Source: Volvox africanus (taxonomy: Eukaryota; Chlorophyta; Chlorophyceae; Chlamydomonadales; Volvocaceae). From it: 64,000 bases of DNA. A program made the translations under genes and the position numbers. The notes beneath the pieces are model-generated. The model was not told where the DNA came from, did not search any database, and saw nothing but the letters and a program-made list of their open reading frames with translations. Shown in pieces: positions 1-11,000 of the stretch. The DNA lies in the NCBI GenBank assembly GCA_030268105.1, contig BSDZ01000023.1, positions 1-64,000 of the forward strand, read 5' to 3'. Position 1 is the first letter of the stretch. Each line of letters starts with the position of its first letter.

Positions 1-132
1 ATATATAAATGTATGCGAATACATTTATATCATGCAGATTCATTCATATGCAATGCGTTCATCACAAAAGCACTTCGCCTCGTAGGATCGCGTCGACCTA
101 CGCGTCGGCGGGAAATGAACCGTAGCACAACA
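1..132 (-). repeat. Partial 3' LTR of A1
   Basis: The sequence matches the plus-strand right-hand end of the 821-bp LTRs at 5956-6776 and 14699-15519 and ends in ACAACA. A purine-rich tract (minus strand, about 133-147) adjoins it as the polypurine tract. The rest of this LTR is outside the window. Confidence 0.9.
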
Positions 133-191
133 ATTATCCCCCCTCCCGTATGCAGCGTCCTCGCTGCATCATACAGCATCGACTGCAGGGG

Positions 192-3100
192 TCATTGGGC
201 TTGTGTGGCACGTTTGCGGGCTTCTTCGAGCAGGGGTTTCATGTCCTGTGAGAAGTTGCGTGCCGGTTCCCATGAGTTGTGCTCGTCGGTATACCCTGTC
301 CACTTAACCAAGTACTCGTGTACTGTTCGCTTACGTCGGTGTCGGCCCACACGACGCGCGCGATAGTCTAACACCCGCTCCACATCGTAAAACTTCTGTT
401 TACCAGCGATCCAGGTCTCGGGAACTGGTTCGATCGCTGCGGGGGCGTTAGCAGGCTCAGGGACGGGTTCCGTACCACGATACGGACGAACAAGCGATAC
501 GTGAAACGTGGGGTGAATGGTCATATCAGCGGGCAATGCAAGCTCCACAGCCACATTCCCAACCATGCGCATGACAGGATACGGACCAATCCAGCGGGGT
601 AAGAGTTTTCGGGATCCGTCGGCCAAGGAACGCAAGTTCTTGGTGCTTAGCAACACGAGTTGCCCTTCCGAAAACGTCACATCCTGCTTAGATTTGTTAT
701 AGTATTCCATCGTTCGTTGCTGCGCCGCGTCCAAACACGACTTCGCGTCTGTGATTCGGGACATAAAAGACTTGGCAAAAAGTTTAGCAGCAGGCACGTT
801 CACTTCCAACTCACGCCACACGGGTAGCGCGGGATGAAACCCGTAGTTAAGAAAGAACGGACTTTTGCCTGTAGAGCGGTTAACAGCGTTGTTAAGCGCG
901 AATTCTGCCGCAGTCAAATATGTATCCCAAACAAGTGGTGTGCGACCAGCATAATTGCGCAACATATCACCCAACGTGCGGTTTGTGCGTTCGGTTTGAC
1001 CATCAGTCTGCGGGTGATACGCCGTGCTCAGGTTGACGCGCATGCCAACTAGTTTGCAGAGCGCTTCCCAAAACTTAGACGTGAACTGTCCACCGCGGTC
1101 CGAGATCACATTTTTGGGAATCCCGTGTAACCGAACCACATTATCGAAAAACAAACGTGCGGTTTGCTCAGCCGTGCAGGATGATGTGCATGGTGCTAGG
1201 TGAACCATCTTAGTCAGACGATCGACCATTACGAACACCGCATCGTATCCCCCCTCAGTTTTGGGCAGCGCGACTACGAAGTCCATGGAAACACTTTCCC
1301 AAGGCGCATCCGGGACAGGCAACGGTTGCAACAACCCATGGCCCTTACCGGACAAAGCCTTATTGCGCTGGCACAGACTGCATGTCTGGACGAAGTTCGC
1401 CGCATCCTTAGCCAAACAAGGCCACCAAAAGGAACGTTGCACCAAGTCGATCAATCGCTTGCTACCAGGGTGTCCTGCTAACGGGTCCTCGTGGAACCGC
1501 GCAAGGATGTCGTAGCGTAGCGCGTTGTCGTTCGGAACGACGATTTGCGTAGCTGCACCCTCCGTCCGTAGCCAAAGGCCATTCTGCTTGCGAAGGTTTT
1601 CTACATTAGCCGGGTCCGCGAACCGGGCGTCTGCGCTGTAGGCAACCTTCAACCGCTCCGCGAGGTCCGTCGCGATCGGAACCTCCTCGCTACGCGGCCG
1701 CACGACGGGCGCTGCCAAAATTGCAGCGTGTAGCGACGGATGTCGACTGAGAGCATCGGCAATATTCAATTTACCAGAAATATACTCCCAGGTGCAGTTG
1801 AACCTAGCTAGATATTCCATCCACCTAGCTTGACGGCGGTTCAACGTCGGAACGCTTTGCAAAAACGTTAGGGGCTTATGGTCAGTCTTTAAAGTAAACG
1901 GGCGTCCCTCGAGGTAACAGCGCCATTCCTTTAAAGCGTGCAGCACAGCCAGAAGCTCCTGTTCCCCGGTGGTGTAGCGAATCTCCGCACCAGAAAACTT
2001 CTTACTTGTGAAGGCGATCGGTCGCCCTTCCTGTAACAATACAGCGCCGCTTCCAAATATTGAGGCATCAGACACTACCTCAACACGAAATGGCAACGAG
2101 TAATCGGGGAATGCAAGGGTGACATCTTCGGCAACGATTCGTTTGAGCTCTTCGAATGCCCGCTGGCATTGCGGCGTCCACGACTCGAGCGAAACGAAAA
2201 CGCCTTTGCGAGTTAAGTTAGTAAGCGGGGCCGCAATGATGGAATATTTTTCAATGAACTTCCGGAAATAATTGGTCAAGCCAAGGAACTTACGCAGCTC
2301 CGTGAGGTTCTGAGGCGCGGGCCAATCGCGAACCACGGCGACCTTCCGCGGGTCCATCTTCACACCGGTGGCCGACACAATGTGGCCCAAATATTCCACC
2401 TGAGGCTGCGCCCAAAAGCATTTGGCGCGTTTAGCAAACAATTGCTCCCGCCTCATAACGTCGAGCACGAGCCGAAGATGCTCCAAGTGCTCCTCGCGCG
2501 TTTTAGAATATACCAAGATGTCATCCAGGTAGCAAACAACGAACCTGTCGATAAACGGCCTAAACATTCGGTCCATAACCGCCTGAAACGTAGCAGGGGC
2601 ATTAGTCAAACCAAACGATAGGACCGTATACTCAAAGTGACCGAAGGGCGTCCGAAAAGCGGTTTTCGGGATATCAGAGGCAGCGATGCGAATCTGATTG
2701 TAGCCCTGTTGTAAGTCAATTGAGGAAAAATAAGCCGAGCCCTTCAGCTTATCCAACAGGTCGTCAACGCGTGGCAAAGGGTAGCGATTTTTCACCGTAT
2801 TCGCATTTAACCCCCGGTAATCAATGCACATGCGCAAGGTCCCATCCTTCTTACCGACAAACAAAATCGGTGCAGAATACGGGGATGTGCTGGAGCGTAT
2901 CATACCCTTCGCGAGCAAATCCGTCACCTGGCGCTTCACCTCGTCCAGTTCCAATGGACTCAACCTGTACATTGGCCGGGCCGTAGGCTGCGCTCCAGGC
3001 ATGAGAGGGATTGTGTGATCAACAGGACGCATAGGTGGTAGCCCAGGGATATCTTTAAAGACGTCCTCATACTGCGACAGTAGGGCCTCAACCTCAGGAT

Positions 3101-4253
3101 CCACAGAAATCTGCGCGGTGGTGACACAACAGCTCACCCGCGGCCTTAAAAGCAGTCCGTGGGCACCCTTCCGTAACAAACGGACGGCCTCCTTACGCCC
3201 GACTAGCTCTGGTTCGATTCGCGCGGCCATTGCGGTCACAGCGAAATTAACCATAGGCACCGCCTCAGTTTCGCCCCCCTTTGGTGTGACATGTTCGAAC
3301 GACAGGAAAGGTACCTTAATCGACAGAGTACCCTTGCACATATGCAGGGTTGCGGTCTCCATGTCGATGCGCGCGCGGTACTGTCGTAATGTCGACGACC
3401 CCATTATGTACGGTGCAGTCTCTGCTAAGCCCTGCAGCACGTACGGCCGGGTCACAACACGCAAAGGGCCTAACGATAGGCTAAGGGTAATCCTGCCCAC
3501 GATGGGATGCTTACCCCCGTCAGCAAGGGTAACCTGTGTACAATCAGACGACTCTGGGGACAACCCCAGCGCATTCACCTCTGCGACAGAGATGAAGTCG
3601 TCACTGGCACCGGTGTCAACAAGTGCCTTCAGAGTACGGCCATTCAAACCGATCTGAACCACAGGGACACGGTTATCTACGAGCGACTGCCCAGCAGACA
3701 ACGTCAGTGCACTTAGGGCGGGTCCGTAACCAACGGCACCCCCGTCAGGAGCTTCGTACCAAACGTCAACCGAGTAGGATGTGCCTGGCCACGGAGCCAG
3801 CGTACCCTCCCGATCCACACCATTAAACAAAACGGTGCCCGGCTCGAACCGGTGGACATGCCGCATACCCCTTAACAATGCCTCTGCCTTGCGCCGACAG
3901 AAAGCAGGGAGTAATACACATGCGGCAGTGCCTGGATATTGACGCCTACATCTCCTGTATATGGCCAACTGTTCCGACATCTCACGCAGAGACGAGGGGA
4001 TGAACAAAACCACGTGGTTAGACAGATCGATAGACGACAGGGGACGGCGAGGTGTAAACAAATTACACAACGGGTCGAAGCAGAGAAGTCCCGTGCGTCC
4101 GTCAAGCGTGATGCGTCGCGCAATGACTCGCTCGATGTGTCCAAGTACACAAGGCAACAATGCCTTAACGGCTGGCCGTAAGGATGACCACCGACCACGC
4201 GTTAGTTCAGAAAACCCAGGTAGAGCCCCCTCCGCAGGAACCCGGGCAAGCCC
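192..4253 (-). CDS. pol: Pol polyprotein of A1 (after UAG readthrough of gag)
   Basis: The open frame has no AUG near its start. It is in the same frame as gag and separated from it only by the UAG at 4254-4256, so it is most likely made as a Gag-Pol fusion. Counting from nt 4160, it has a degenerate methyltransferase-like region (aa about 25-115), aspartic protease VDTGASDDF (about 181), RT with YLDDI (about 544) and RNase H (from VVSDAS, about 697, with TDHKPL). Integrase follows, with an HHCC finger (about 889-930), a D,D-E core ([20 protein letters not shown]), a GPY motif (about 1190) and a C-terminal chromodomain (about 1256-1315, VKWTGY). It ends in TGA. The chromodomain suggests chromatin-targeted integration. 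A1 reads through where A2 and A3 are frameshifted. Confidence 0.93.
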   Translation of the reverse strand, partial: GLARVPAEGALPGFSELTRGRWSSLRPAVKALLPCVLGHIERVIARRITLDGRTGLLCFDPLCNLFTPRRPLSSIDLSNHVVLFIPSSLREMSEQLAIYRRCRRQYPGTAACVLLPAFCRRKAEALLRGMRHVHRFEPGTVLFNGVDREGTLAPWPGTSYSVDVWYEAPDGGAVGYGPALSALTLSAGQSLVDNRVPVVQIGLNGRTLKALVDTGASDDFISVAEVNALGLSPESSDCTQVTLADGGKHPIVGRITLSLSLGPLRVVTRPYVLQGLAETAPYIMGSSTLRQYRARIDMETATLHMCKGTLSIKVPFLSFEHVTPKGGETEAVPMVNFAVTAMAARIEPELVGRKEAVRLLRKGAHGLLLRPRVSCCVTTAQISVDPEVEALLSQYEDVFKDIPGLPPMRPVDHTIPLMPGAQPTARPMYRLSPLELDEVKRQVTDLLAKGMIRSSTSPYSAPILFVGKKDGTLRMCIDYRGLNANTVKNRYPLPRVDDLLDKLKGSAYFSSIDLQQGYNQIRIAASDIPKTAFRTPFGHFEYTVLSFGLTNAPATFQAVMDRMFRPFIDRFVVCYLDDILVYSKTREEHLEHLRLVLDVMRREQLFAKRAKCFWAQPQVEYLGHIVSATGVKMDPRKVAVVRDWPAPQNLTELRKFLGLTNYFRKFIEKYSIIAAPLTNLTRKGVFVSLESWTPQCQRAFEELKRIVAEDVTLAFPDYSLPFRVEVVSDASIFGSGAVLLQEGRPIAFTSKKFSGAEIRYTTGEQELLAVLHALKEWRCYLEGRPFTLKTDHKPLTFLQSVPTLNRRQARWMEYLARFNCTWEYISGKLNIADALSRHPSLHAAILAAPVVRPRSEEVPIATDLAERLKVAYSADARFADPANVENLRKQNGLWLRTEGAATQIVVPNDNALRYDILARFHEDPLAGHPGSKRLIDLVQRSFWWPCLAKDAANFVQTCSLCQRNKALSGKGHGLLQPLPVPDAPWESVSMDFVVALPKTEGGYDAVFVMVDRLTKMVHLAPCTSSCTAEQTARLFFDNVVRLHGIPKNVISDRGGQFTSKFWEALCKLVGMRVNLSTAYHPQTDGQTERTNRTLGDMLRNYAGRTPLVWDTYLTAAEFALNNAVNRSTGKSPFFLNYGFHPALPVWRELEVNVPAAKLFAKSFMSRITDAKSCLDAAQQRTMEYYNKSKQDVTFSEGQLVLLSTKNLRSLADGSRKLLPRWIGPYPVMRMVGNVAVELALPADMTIHPTFHVSLVRPYRGTEPVPEPANAPAAIEPVPETWIAGKQKFYDVERVLDYRARRVGRHRRKRTVHEYLVKWTGYTDEHNSWEPARNFSQDMKPLLEEARKRATQAQ

Positions 4254-5489
4254 CTATTTCGGCTGAGGTACAAACGGCGGCATTAGAGGGCAATCCTTCG
4301 TAGAATGGCTCTCCGCACACCGTAGACAAACGTTGGCCAATTTTCGACGCTCGAATTCGGAACGATTGCAATTCCATTTTGGCATAAATGTGTCGTCCGT
4401 ACGAGTACGCTTCGCGTTGGGGTCGGAACGCTGTGCGGCTGCCGACGACGGCGCACCACCACGCTTCCTGTTCCTAGCTGGGTCCGAGCTCGGACCTGCC
4501 CCTCCTGTACCACGGACACCCGAGCTAGCGCCCCCGCGCGCCTTGCGTTGCCCGTTGCTGCGTCGCGTCGCGGCAGTAGGCGTGGGGCGGGTCGCGCCGA
4601 GGTCCTGGTCGAGAGCCACAGCTTCCCCAAGCGGATCCTGCACTTGCACGGCATTTGCACGAGGGGCAGACTTGACTTCTTCCTCGCCGGCAAGAAGTCG
4701 TATCTCCGCGCCCTTAGCAAAAACGACCAACGCGTCATACGACTTGATCTGCGCTCCAACCAAGTCAGTGGCGCACCATTTAGCCAAAAGTTTCGTTAGG
4801 CCTCGCCTAAACCAAAAGACACGCTCAGATTCGGTGAGGTCAGCAATGGGAGTCACAAGTGCTTCAAAGCGTGACTGGTACGCAGGTACATTTTCATCCC
4901 GACGCATGTGGTAGCTACCCGCTGCCAAAACGTTACGAGCTTCCACATCGCGTGCTTGAACCTCAGTAGCGAATCGTGCGAGCAAAGCGGCGACTAACTC
5001 GTCAAAAGTATAGCTGCCCCGGGCGTTGGTCCAATTGCGATACCAGTCCTTCGCTGCGCCCTCGAGGGTGTTACCAACGAAGAGACACCTGATACCGTCA
5101 TTATCGCCACCATGAACAGCTTGGAGGTACTTTTTAGCGTCACGCACGTACGCACGAGTTGCATCGGCTATGCTATGCCCTGGTGTCTTGTCGGTCAGCG
5201 AAATATTGAGCCTAGGAACGGGAATCGACAATCTCATCACCTCAGGGATGTCATCATGCCCTCGAGCTTGAGGTAATGGCAGAACCCTTGGTCCAGCAGT
5301 GTTGTCCATATTCGTGTTCACTGCTGAATGCGGCACAATTAAGTGAGCAGGGGTCTGAAGGAAAAGGGGCTCTTGAGTGGCTCGCGCGCCAACAGTCTCA
5401 AGACCTCTATCCGGCGCTCTAGCAGCTACAACGAAATCGGGTTGGCTAGCTAGGCTAGTGTGCGGCGTATCGTCGTGTTCCGCGGACAT
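4254..5489 (-). CDS. gag: Gag of A1
   Basis: A 411-aa structural protein. The middle part has a retrotransposon gag-type helical region (WYRNW, FDELVAALLARFATE, RFEALVTPIADL, FWFRRGL). The C-terminal third is basic and low-complexity. It is followed by a CCHC zinc knuckle, C-x2-C-x3-H-x4-C, in CLRCAESHSTKDC, about 20 residues before the stop. The start is the AUG followed by SAEHDD, also used by B. The stop is UAG, in frame with pol. The leader contains further open sequence, so spliced N-terminal residues are possible. Confidence 0.9.
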   Translation of the reverse strand: MSAEHDDTPHTSLASQPDFVVAARAPDRGLETVGARATQEPLFLQTPAHLIVPHSAVNTNMDNTAGPRVLPLPQARGHDDIPEVMRLSIPVPRLNISLTDKTPGHSIADATRAYVRDAKKYLQAVHGGDNDGIRCLFVGNTLEGAAKDWYRNWTNARGSYTFDELVAALLARFATEVQARDVEARNVLAAGSYHMRRDENVPAYQSRFEALVTPIADLTESERVFWFRRGLTKLLAKWCATDLVGAQIKSYDALVVFAKGAEIRLLAGEEEVKSAPRANAVQVQDPLGEAVALDQDLGATRPTPTAATRRSNGQRKARGGASSGVRGTGGAGPSSDPARNRKRGGAPSSAAAQRSDPNAKRTRTDDTFMPKWNCNRSEFERRKLANVCLRCAESHSTKDCPLMPPFVPQPK

Positions 5490-5955
5490 GGAGCACGAAA
5501 CGATACCCTAGTTTTGCGTAATAGAAGCCGACTTCTATCGCAAAGGCAAGAGTACAAAGCGATTCGGTGAGCCTACCGACAGTACTCTTGAGAAGATTCA
5601 GCAAACTCAGCAAGTAATTGCCCAGCTGAGTCCTGATCTCCGTAGTTTGAGCAATGAGAGTCGCCAACTGGTCCGGACGAACGCCGGTCTCAGTCGCCGC
5701 GGCAAGCAATGCCGGTGCACTGAGATTACCTGCGACTCAGAGCGTACACTTACACAACAAGTGCAGCAAGCTAAGTAAAAGCAATTAAACAATTACAAAC
5801 CGGAAGCGGCGGCGTCCAAAACGGCGCGGCCTAAGTCTTCGGCAAAAGTATCTAGCGGTCCTCGTGGTTCGTCGCTGGAACTCGCCATAGAAAGAACCTA
5901 CTTCCGATTAGACAAAGAGAGACAGTTAGGCAACGAACCTGTCTCGATACCAAAT
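5490..5955 (-). other. A1 leader: primer-binding site and possible spliced exons
   Basis: Three bases inside the LTR, TGGTATCGAGACAGG (minus strand, from 5952 downward) is a tRNA-type primer-binding site starting with TGG, the complement of a CCA end. An AUG at 5888 opens a short frame (MASSSDEPRG) to 5801. There a possible donor (GTTTGT) and an acceptor (TCGCAG, ending at 5730) would remove 71 nt and continue into the open frame containing TETGVRPDQLATLIAQ, which overlaps the gag start in another frame. The splice reading is inference; the primer site is well placed. Confidence 0.55.
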
Positions 5956-6776
5956 TGTTGTACCTCTCGTTCGCGTTTGCTCATGAGTATCTGCACGTCT
6001 GGAGACTATCGACACCGATGCGCGAGCACTTGCAAGTACAGCAAGGCAAGCGAGAGCAAACAGAGACAGCGGAAGACTTCAAGACGAAGAGAGATATAAC
6101 TTACAGTATTACGGATCAGAACGATGCAATGGACGAAATCGCCGTCAGCGCCGGAAGCAAGCAATCATCACGCGGCGGTGATTAGCGAAGTTCAGGCTTT
6201 AGCTCGGGCTAAGTAGGATTTCGTATAGCAAAAGTAATGTAGAACACACAAGTGTTCTCCGGTATCCAATGTCTAGCTTAGCCGTCCTCGCATCTGTTAT
6301 ACTCGCAGCATCGCAATGCCGTACGATTCACATCAGGAGGCCGATCCTAGATGTGACAACCCTACTGCGTCTAGGCGATGTCTACGCATAACAACGTGTA
6401 AGCCTTCCCGGCATTCGCATGATGCAAGGGTCCGGATAACGATATCCGGTTGCAGGGCATGCATCGCGACGAGTGCGGCGCTCTCAACGTGTGCTTTAAT
6501 GAAGTAATATTATATCAGATAATATTACTTATCGTTTTGTAGCACGAGCATAATGCGCACTTCAATGCTTCGGTTATTCATGCATGCTAGGCGGATTTGC
6601 CATGATGCGATGTCGCGATGGATCAATGACAACATGCCAGATGCATATATAAATGTATGCGAATACATTTATATCATGCAGATTCATTCATATGCAATGC
6701 GTTCATCACAAAAGCACTTCGCCTCGTAGGATCGCGTCGACCTACGCGTCGGCGGGAAATGAACCGTAGCACAACA
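5956..6776 (-). repeat. 5' LTR of A1 (821 bp)
   Basis: Read on the minus strand, the LTR begins TGTTGTGCTACGG and ends GAGGTACAACA, the short inverted ends typical of LTRs. It holds several perfect palindromes (6241-6258, 6432-6449, 6502-6530, 6647-6674). It abuts B1 directly at 6777. Confidence 0.93.
6241..6674. other. Palindrome cluster within the family A LTR
   Basis: Perfect inverted repeats: 6241-6258 (7-bp arms AGAACAC), 6432-6449 (7-bp arms CCGGATA), 6502-6530 (12-bp arms AAGTAATATTAT) and 6647-6674 (12-bp arms ATATAAATGTAT, 4-nt loop). All recur in the other A LTRs, and the larger ones recur in the B LTRs with small changes. Their role is unknown. Regulatory protein binding or an RNA hairpin in the transcript ends is possible. 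Confidence 0.75.
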
Positions 6777-6785
6777 TCGTGCTCC

Positions 6786-8021
6786 ATGTCCGCGGAACAC
6801 GATGATACGCCGCACACTAGCCTAGCTAGCCAACCCGATTTCGTTGTAGCTGCTAGAGCGCCGGATAGAGGTCTTGAGACTGTTGGCGCGCGAGCCACTC
6901 AAGAGCCCCTTTTCCTTCAGACCCCTGCTCACTTAATTGTGCCGCATTCAGCAGTGAACACGAATATGGACAACACTGCTGGACCAAGGGTTCTGCCATT
7001 ACCTCAAGCTCGAGGGCATGATGACATCCCTGAGGTGATGAGATTGTCGATTCCCGTTCCTAGGCTCAATATTTCGCTGACCGACAAGACACCAGGGCAT
7101 AGCATAGCCGATGCAACTCGTGCGTACGTGCGTGACGCTAAAAAGTACCTCCAAGCTGTTCATGGTGGCGACAATGACGGTATCAGGTGTCTCTTCGTTG
7201 GTAACACCCTCGAGGGCGCAGCGAAGGACTGGTATCGCAATTGGACCAACGCCCGGGGCAGCTATACTTTTGACGAGTTAGTCGCCGCTTTGCTCGCACG
7301 ATTCGCTACTGAGGTTCAAGCACGCGATGTGGAAGCTCGTAACGCTTTGGCAGCCGGTAGCTACCACATGCGTCGGGATGAAAATGTACCTGCGTACCAG
7401 TCACGCTTCGAAGCACTTGTGACTCCCATTGCTGACCTCACCGAATCTGAGCGTGTCTTTTGGTTTAGGCGAGGCCTAACGAAACTTTTGGCTAAATGGT
7501 GCGCCACTGACTTGGTTGGAGCGCAGATCAAGTCGTATGACGCGTTGGTCGCTTTTGCTAAGGGTGCGGAGATACGACTCCTTGCCGGCGAGGAAGAAGT
7601 CAAGTCTGCCCCTCGTGCAAATGCCGTGCAAGTGCAGGATCCGCTTGGGGAAGCTGTAGCTCTCGACCAGGACCTCGGCGCGACCCGCCCCACGCCTACT
7701 GCCGCGACGCGACGCAGCAACGGGCAACGTAAGGCGCGCGGTTGCGCTAGCTCGGGTGTCCGTGGTACAGGAGGAGCAGGTCCGAGCTCGGACCCAGCTA
7801 GGAACAGGAAGCGTGGTGGTGCGCCGTCGTCGGCAGCCGCACAGCGTTCCGACCCCAACGCGAAGCGTACTCGTACGGACGACACATTTATGCCAAAATG
7901 GAATTGCAATCGTTCCGAATTCGAGCGTCGGAAATTGGCCAATGTTTGTCTACGGTGTGCGGAGAATCATTCCACGAAGGATTGCCCTCTAATGCCGCCG
8001 TTTGTACCTCAGCCGAAATAG
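6786..8021 (+). CDS. gag: Gag of B1
   Basis: A 411-aa protein differing from the A1 gag at only a few positions (for example CAENHS instead of CAESHS in the CCHC knuckle). I chose the AUG at 6786, matching A1. A longer open frame from 6657 runs through the LTR of A1 and is accidental. The stop at 8019-8021 is UAG, in frame with pol. Confidence 0.9.
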   Translation: MSAEHDDTPHTSLASQPDFVVAARAPDRGLETVGARATQEPLFLQTPAHLIVPHSAVNTNMDNTAGPRVLPLPQARGHDDIPEVMRLSIPVPRLNISLTDKTPGHSIADATRAYVRDAKKYLQAVHGGDNDGIRCLFVGNTLEGAAKDWYRNWTNARGSYTFDELVAALLARFATEVQARDVEARNALAAGSYHMRRDENVPAYQSRFEALVTPIADLTESERVFWFRRGLTKLLAKWCATDLVGAQIKSYDALVAFAKGAEIRLLAGEEEVKSAPRANAVQVQDPLGEAVALDQDLGATRPTPTAATRRSNGQRKARGCASSGVRGTGGAGPSSDPARNRKRGGAPSSAAAQRSDPNAKRTRTDDTFMPKWNCNRSEFERRKLANVCLRCAENHSTKDCPLMPPFVPQPK

Positions 8022-11000
8022 GGGCTTGCCCGGGTTCCTGCGGAGGGGGCACCACCTGGGATTTCTGAACTAGCGCGTGGTCGGTGGTCATCCTTACGGC
8101 CAGCCGTTAAGGCATTGTTGCCTTGTGTACTTGGACACATCGAGCGAGTCATTGCGCGACGCATCACGCTTGACGGACGCACGGGACTTCTCTGCTTCGA
8201 CCCGTTGTGTAATTTGTTTACACCTCGCCGTCCCCTGTCGTCTATCGATCTGTCTAACCACGTGGTTTTGTTCATCCCCTCGTCTCTGCGTGAGATGTCG
8301 GAACAGTTGGCCATATACAGGAGGTGTAGGCGTCAATATCCAGGCACGGCCGCATGTGTTTTACTCCCCGCTTTCTGTCGGCGCAAGGCAGAGGCATCGT
8401 TAAGGGGTATGCGGCATGTCCACCGGTTCGAGCCGGGCACCGTTTTGTTTAATGGTGTGGATCGGGAGGGTACGCTGGCTCCGTGGCCACACCTATCCTA
8501 CTCGGTTGACGTTTGGTACGAAGCTCCTGATGGGGGTGCCGTTGGTTACGGACCCGCCTTAAGTGCACTGACGTTGTCTGCTGGGCATTCGCTCGTAGAT
8601 AACCGTGTCCCTGTGGTTCAGATCGGTTTGAATGGCCGTACTCTGAAGGCACTTGTTGACACCGGTGCCAGCGACGACTTCATCTCTGTCGCAGAGGTGA
8701 ATGCGCTGGGGTTGTCCCCAGAGTCGTCTGATTGTCCACAGGTTACCCTTGCTGACGGGGGTAAGCATCCCATCGTGGGCAGGATTACCCTTAGCCTATC
8801 GTTAGGCCCTTTGCGTGTTGTGACCCGGCCGTACGTGCTGCAGGGCTTAGCAGAGACTGCACCGTACATAATGGGGTCGTCGACATTACGACAGTACCGC
8901 GCGCGCATCGACATGGAGACCGCAACCCTGCATATGTGCAAGGGTACTCTGTCGATTAAGGTACCTTTCCTGTCGTTCGAACATGTCACACCAAAGGAGG
9001 GCGAAACTGAGGCGGTGCCTATGGTTAATTTCGCTGTGACCGCAATGGCCGCGCAAATCGAACCAGAGCTAGTCGGGCGTAAGGAGGCCGTCCGTTTGTT
9101 ACGGAAGGGTGCCCACGGACTGCTTTTAAGGCCGCGGGTGAGCTGTTGTGTCACCACCGCGCAGATTTCTGCGGATCCTGAGGTTGAGGCCCTACTGTCG
9201 CAGTATGAGGACGTCTTTAAAGATATCCCTGGCCTACCACCTATGCGTCCTGTTGATCACACAATCCCTCTCATGCCTGGAGCGCAGCCTACAGCCCGGC
9301 CAATGTACAGGTTGAGTCCATTGGAGCTGGATGAGGTAAAGCGCCAGGTGACGGATTTGCTCGCGAAGGGTATGATACGCCCCAGCACATCCCCGTTTTC
9401 TGCACCGATTTTGTTTGTCGGTAAGAAGGATGGGACCTTGCGCATGTGCATTGATTACCGGGGGTTAAATGCGAATACGGTGAAAAATCGCTACCCTTTG
9501 CCACGCGTTGACGACCTGTTGGATAAGCTGAAGGGCTCGGCTTATTTTTCCTCGATTGACTTACAACAGGGCTACAATCAGATTCGCATCGCTGCCTCTG
9601 ATATCCCGAAAACCGCTTTTCGGACGCCCTTCGGTCACTTTGAGTATACGGTCCTATCATTTGGTTTGACTAATGCCCCTGCGACGTTTCAGGCGGTTAT
9701 GGACCGAATGTTTAGGCCGTTTATCGACAGGTTCGTTGTTTGCTACCTGGATGACATCTTGGTATATTCTAAGACGCGCGAGGAGCACTTGGAGCATCTT
9801 CGGCTCGTGCTCGACGTTATGAGGCGGGAGCAATTGTTTGCTAAACGCGCCAAATGCTTTTGGGCGCAGCCTCAGGTGGAATATTTGGGCCACATTGTGT
9901 CGGCCACCGGTGTGAAGATGGACCCGCGGAAGGTCGCCGTGGTTCGCGATTGGCCCGCGCCTCAGAACCTCACGGAGCTGCGTAAGTTCCTTGGCTTGAC
10001 CAATTATTTCCGAAAGTTCATTGAAAAATATTCCATCATTGCGGCCCCGCTTACTAACTTAACTCGCAAAGGCGTTTTCGTTTCGCTCGAGTCGTGGACG
10101 TCGCAATGCCAGCGGGCATTCGAAGAGCTCAAACGAAGCGTTGCCGAAGATGTCACCCTTGCATTCCCTGATTACTCGTTGCCATTTCGTGTTGAGGTAG
10201 TGTCTGATGCCTCAATATTTGGAAGCGGCGCTGTATTGTTACAGGAAGGGCGACCGATCGCCTTCACGAGTAAGAAGTTTTCTGGTGCGGAGATTCGCTA
10301 CACCACCGGGGAACAGGAGCTTCTGGCCGTGCTGCATGCTTTAAAGGAATGGCGCTGTTACCTCGAGGGACGCCCGTTTACTTTAAAGACTGACCACAAG
10401 CCCCTAACGTTTTTGCAAAGCGTTCCGACGTTGAACCGACGTCAAGCTAGGTGGATGGAATATCTAGCTAGGTTCAACTGCACCTGGGAGTATATTTCTG
10501 GTAAATTGAATATTGCCGATGCTCTCAGTCGACATCCGTCGCTACATGCTGCAATTTTAGCAGCGCCCGTCGTGCGGCCGCGTAGCGAGGAGGTACCGAT
10601 CGCGACGGACCTCGCGGAGCGGTTGAAGGTTGCCTACAACGCAGACGCCTGGTTCGCGGACCCGGCTAATGTAGAAAACCCTCGCAAGCAGAATGGCCTT
10701 TGGCTACGGACGGAGGGTGCAGCTACGCAAATCGTCGTTCCGAACGACAACGCGCTACGCTACGACATCCTTGCGCGGTTCCACGAGGACCCGTTAGCAG
10801 GACACCCTGGTAGCAAGCGATTGATCGACTTGGTGCAACGTTCCTTTTGGTGGCCTCGTTTGGCTAAGGATGCGGCGAACTTCGTCCAGACATGCAGTCT
10901 GTGCCAGCGCAATAAGGCTTTGTCCGGTAAGGGCCATGGGTTGTTGCAACCGTTGCCTGTCCCGGATGCGCCTTGGGAAAGTGTTTCCATGGACTTCGTA

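Larger units (their letters stand above)
1..6776 (-). mobile_element. Ty3/gypsy chromovirus copy A1 (left end outside window)
   Basis: LTR retrotransposon on the minus strand: 5' LTR 5956-6776, primer site, leader, gag, UAG, pol and the last 132 bp of the 3' LTR at 1-132. Domain order is gag, protease, RT, RNase H, integrase, chromodomain, which is the Ty3/gypsy order. Its pol frame is open, unlike A2 and A3. Its 5' LTR end touches B1 at 6777, so A1 probably inserted into B just upstream of the B gag start. Confidence 0.95.

Noticed and set aside
3118..3657. 179-codon plus-strand frame opposite pol (also at 18507, 33896 and on the minus strand in B)
   Set aside because: It is an antisense shadow of the protease region of pol. 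It recurs only because pol recurs and has no motif of its own.
4333..4914. 193-codon frame opposite gag, repeated in every A/B copy
   Set aside because: Antisense shadow of gag in a GC-rich segment.
6657..6785. Longer gag start in B1 (454 codons)
   Set aside because: The extra N-terminus is translated from the LTR of A1; the natural start is the AUG at 6786 shared with A.
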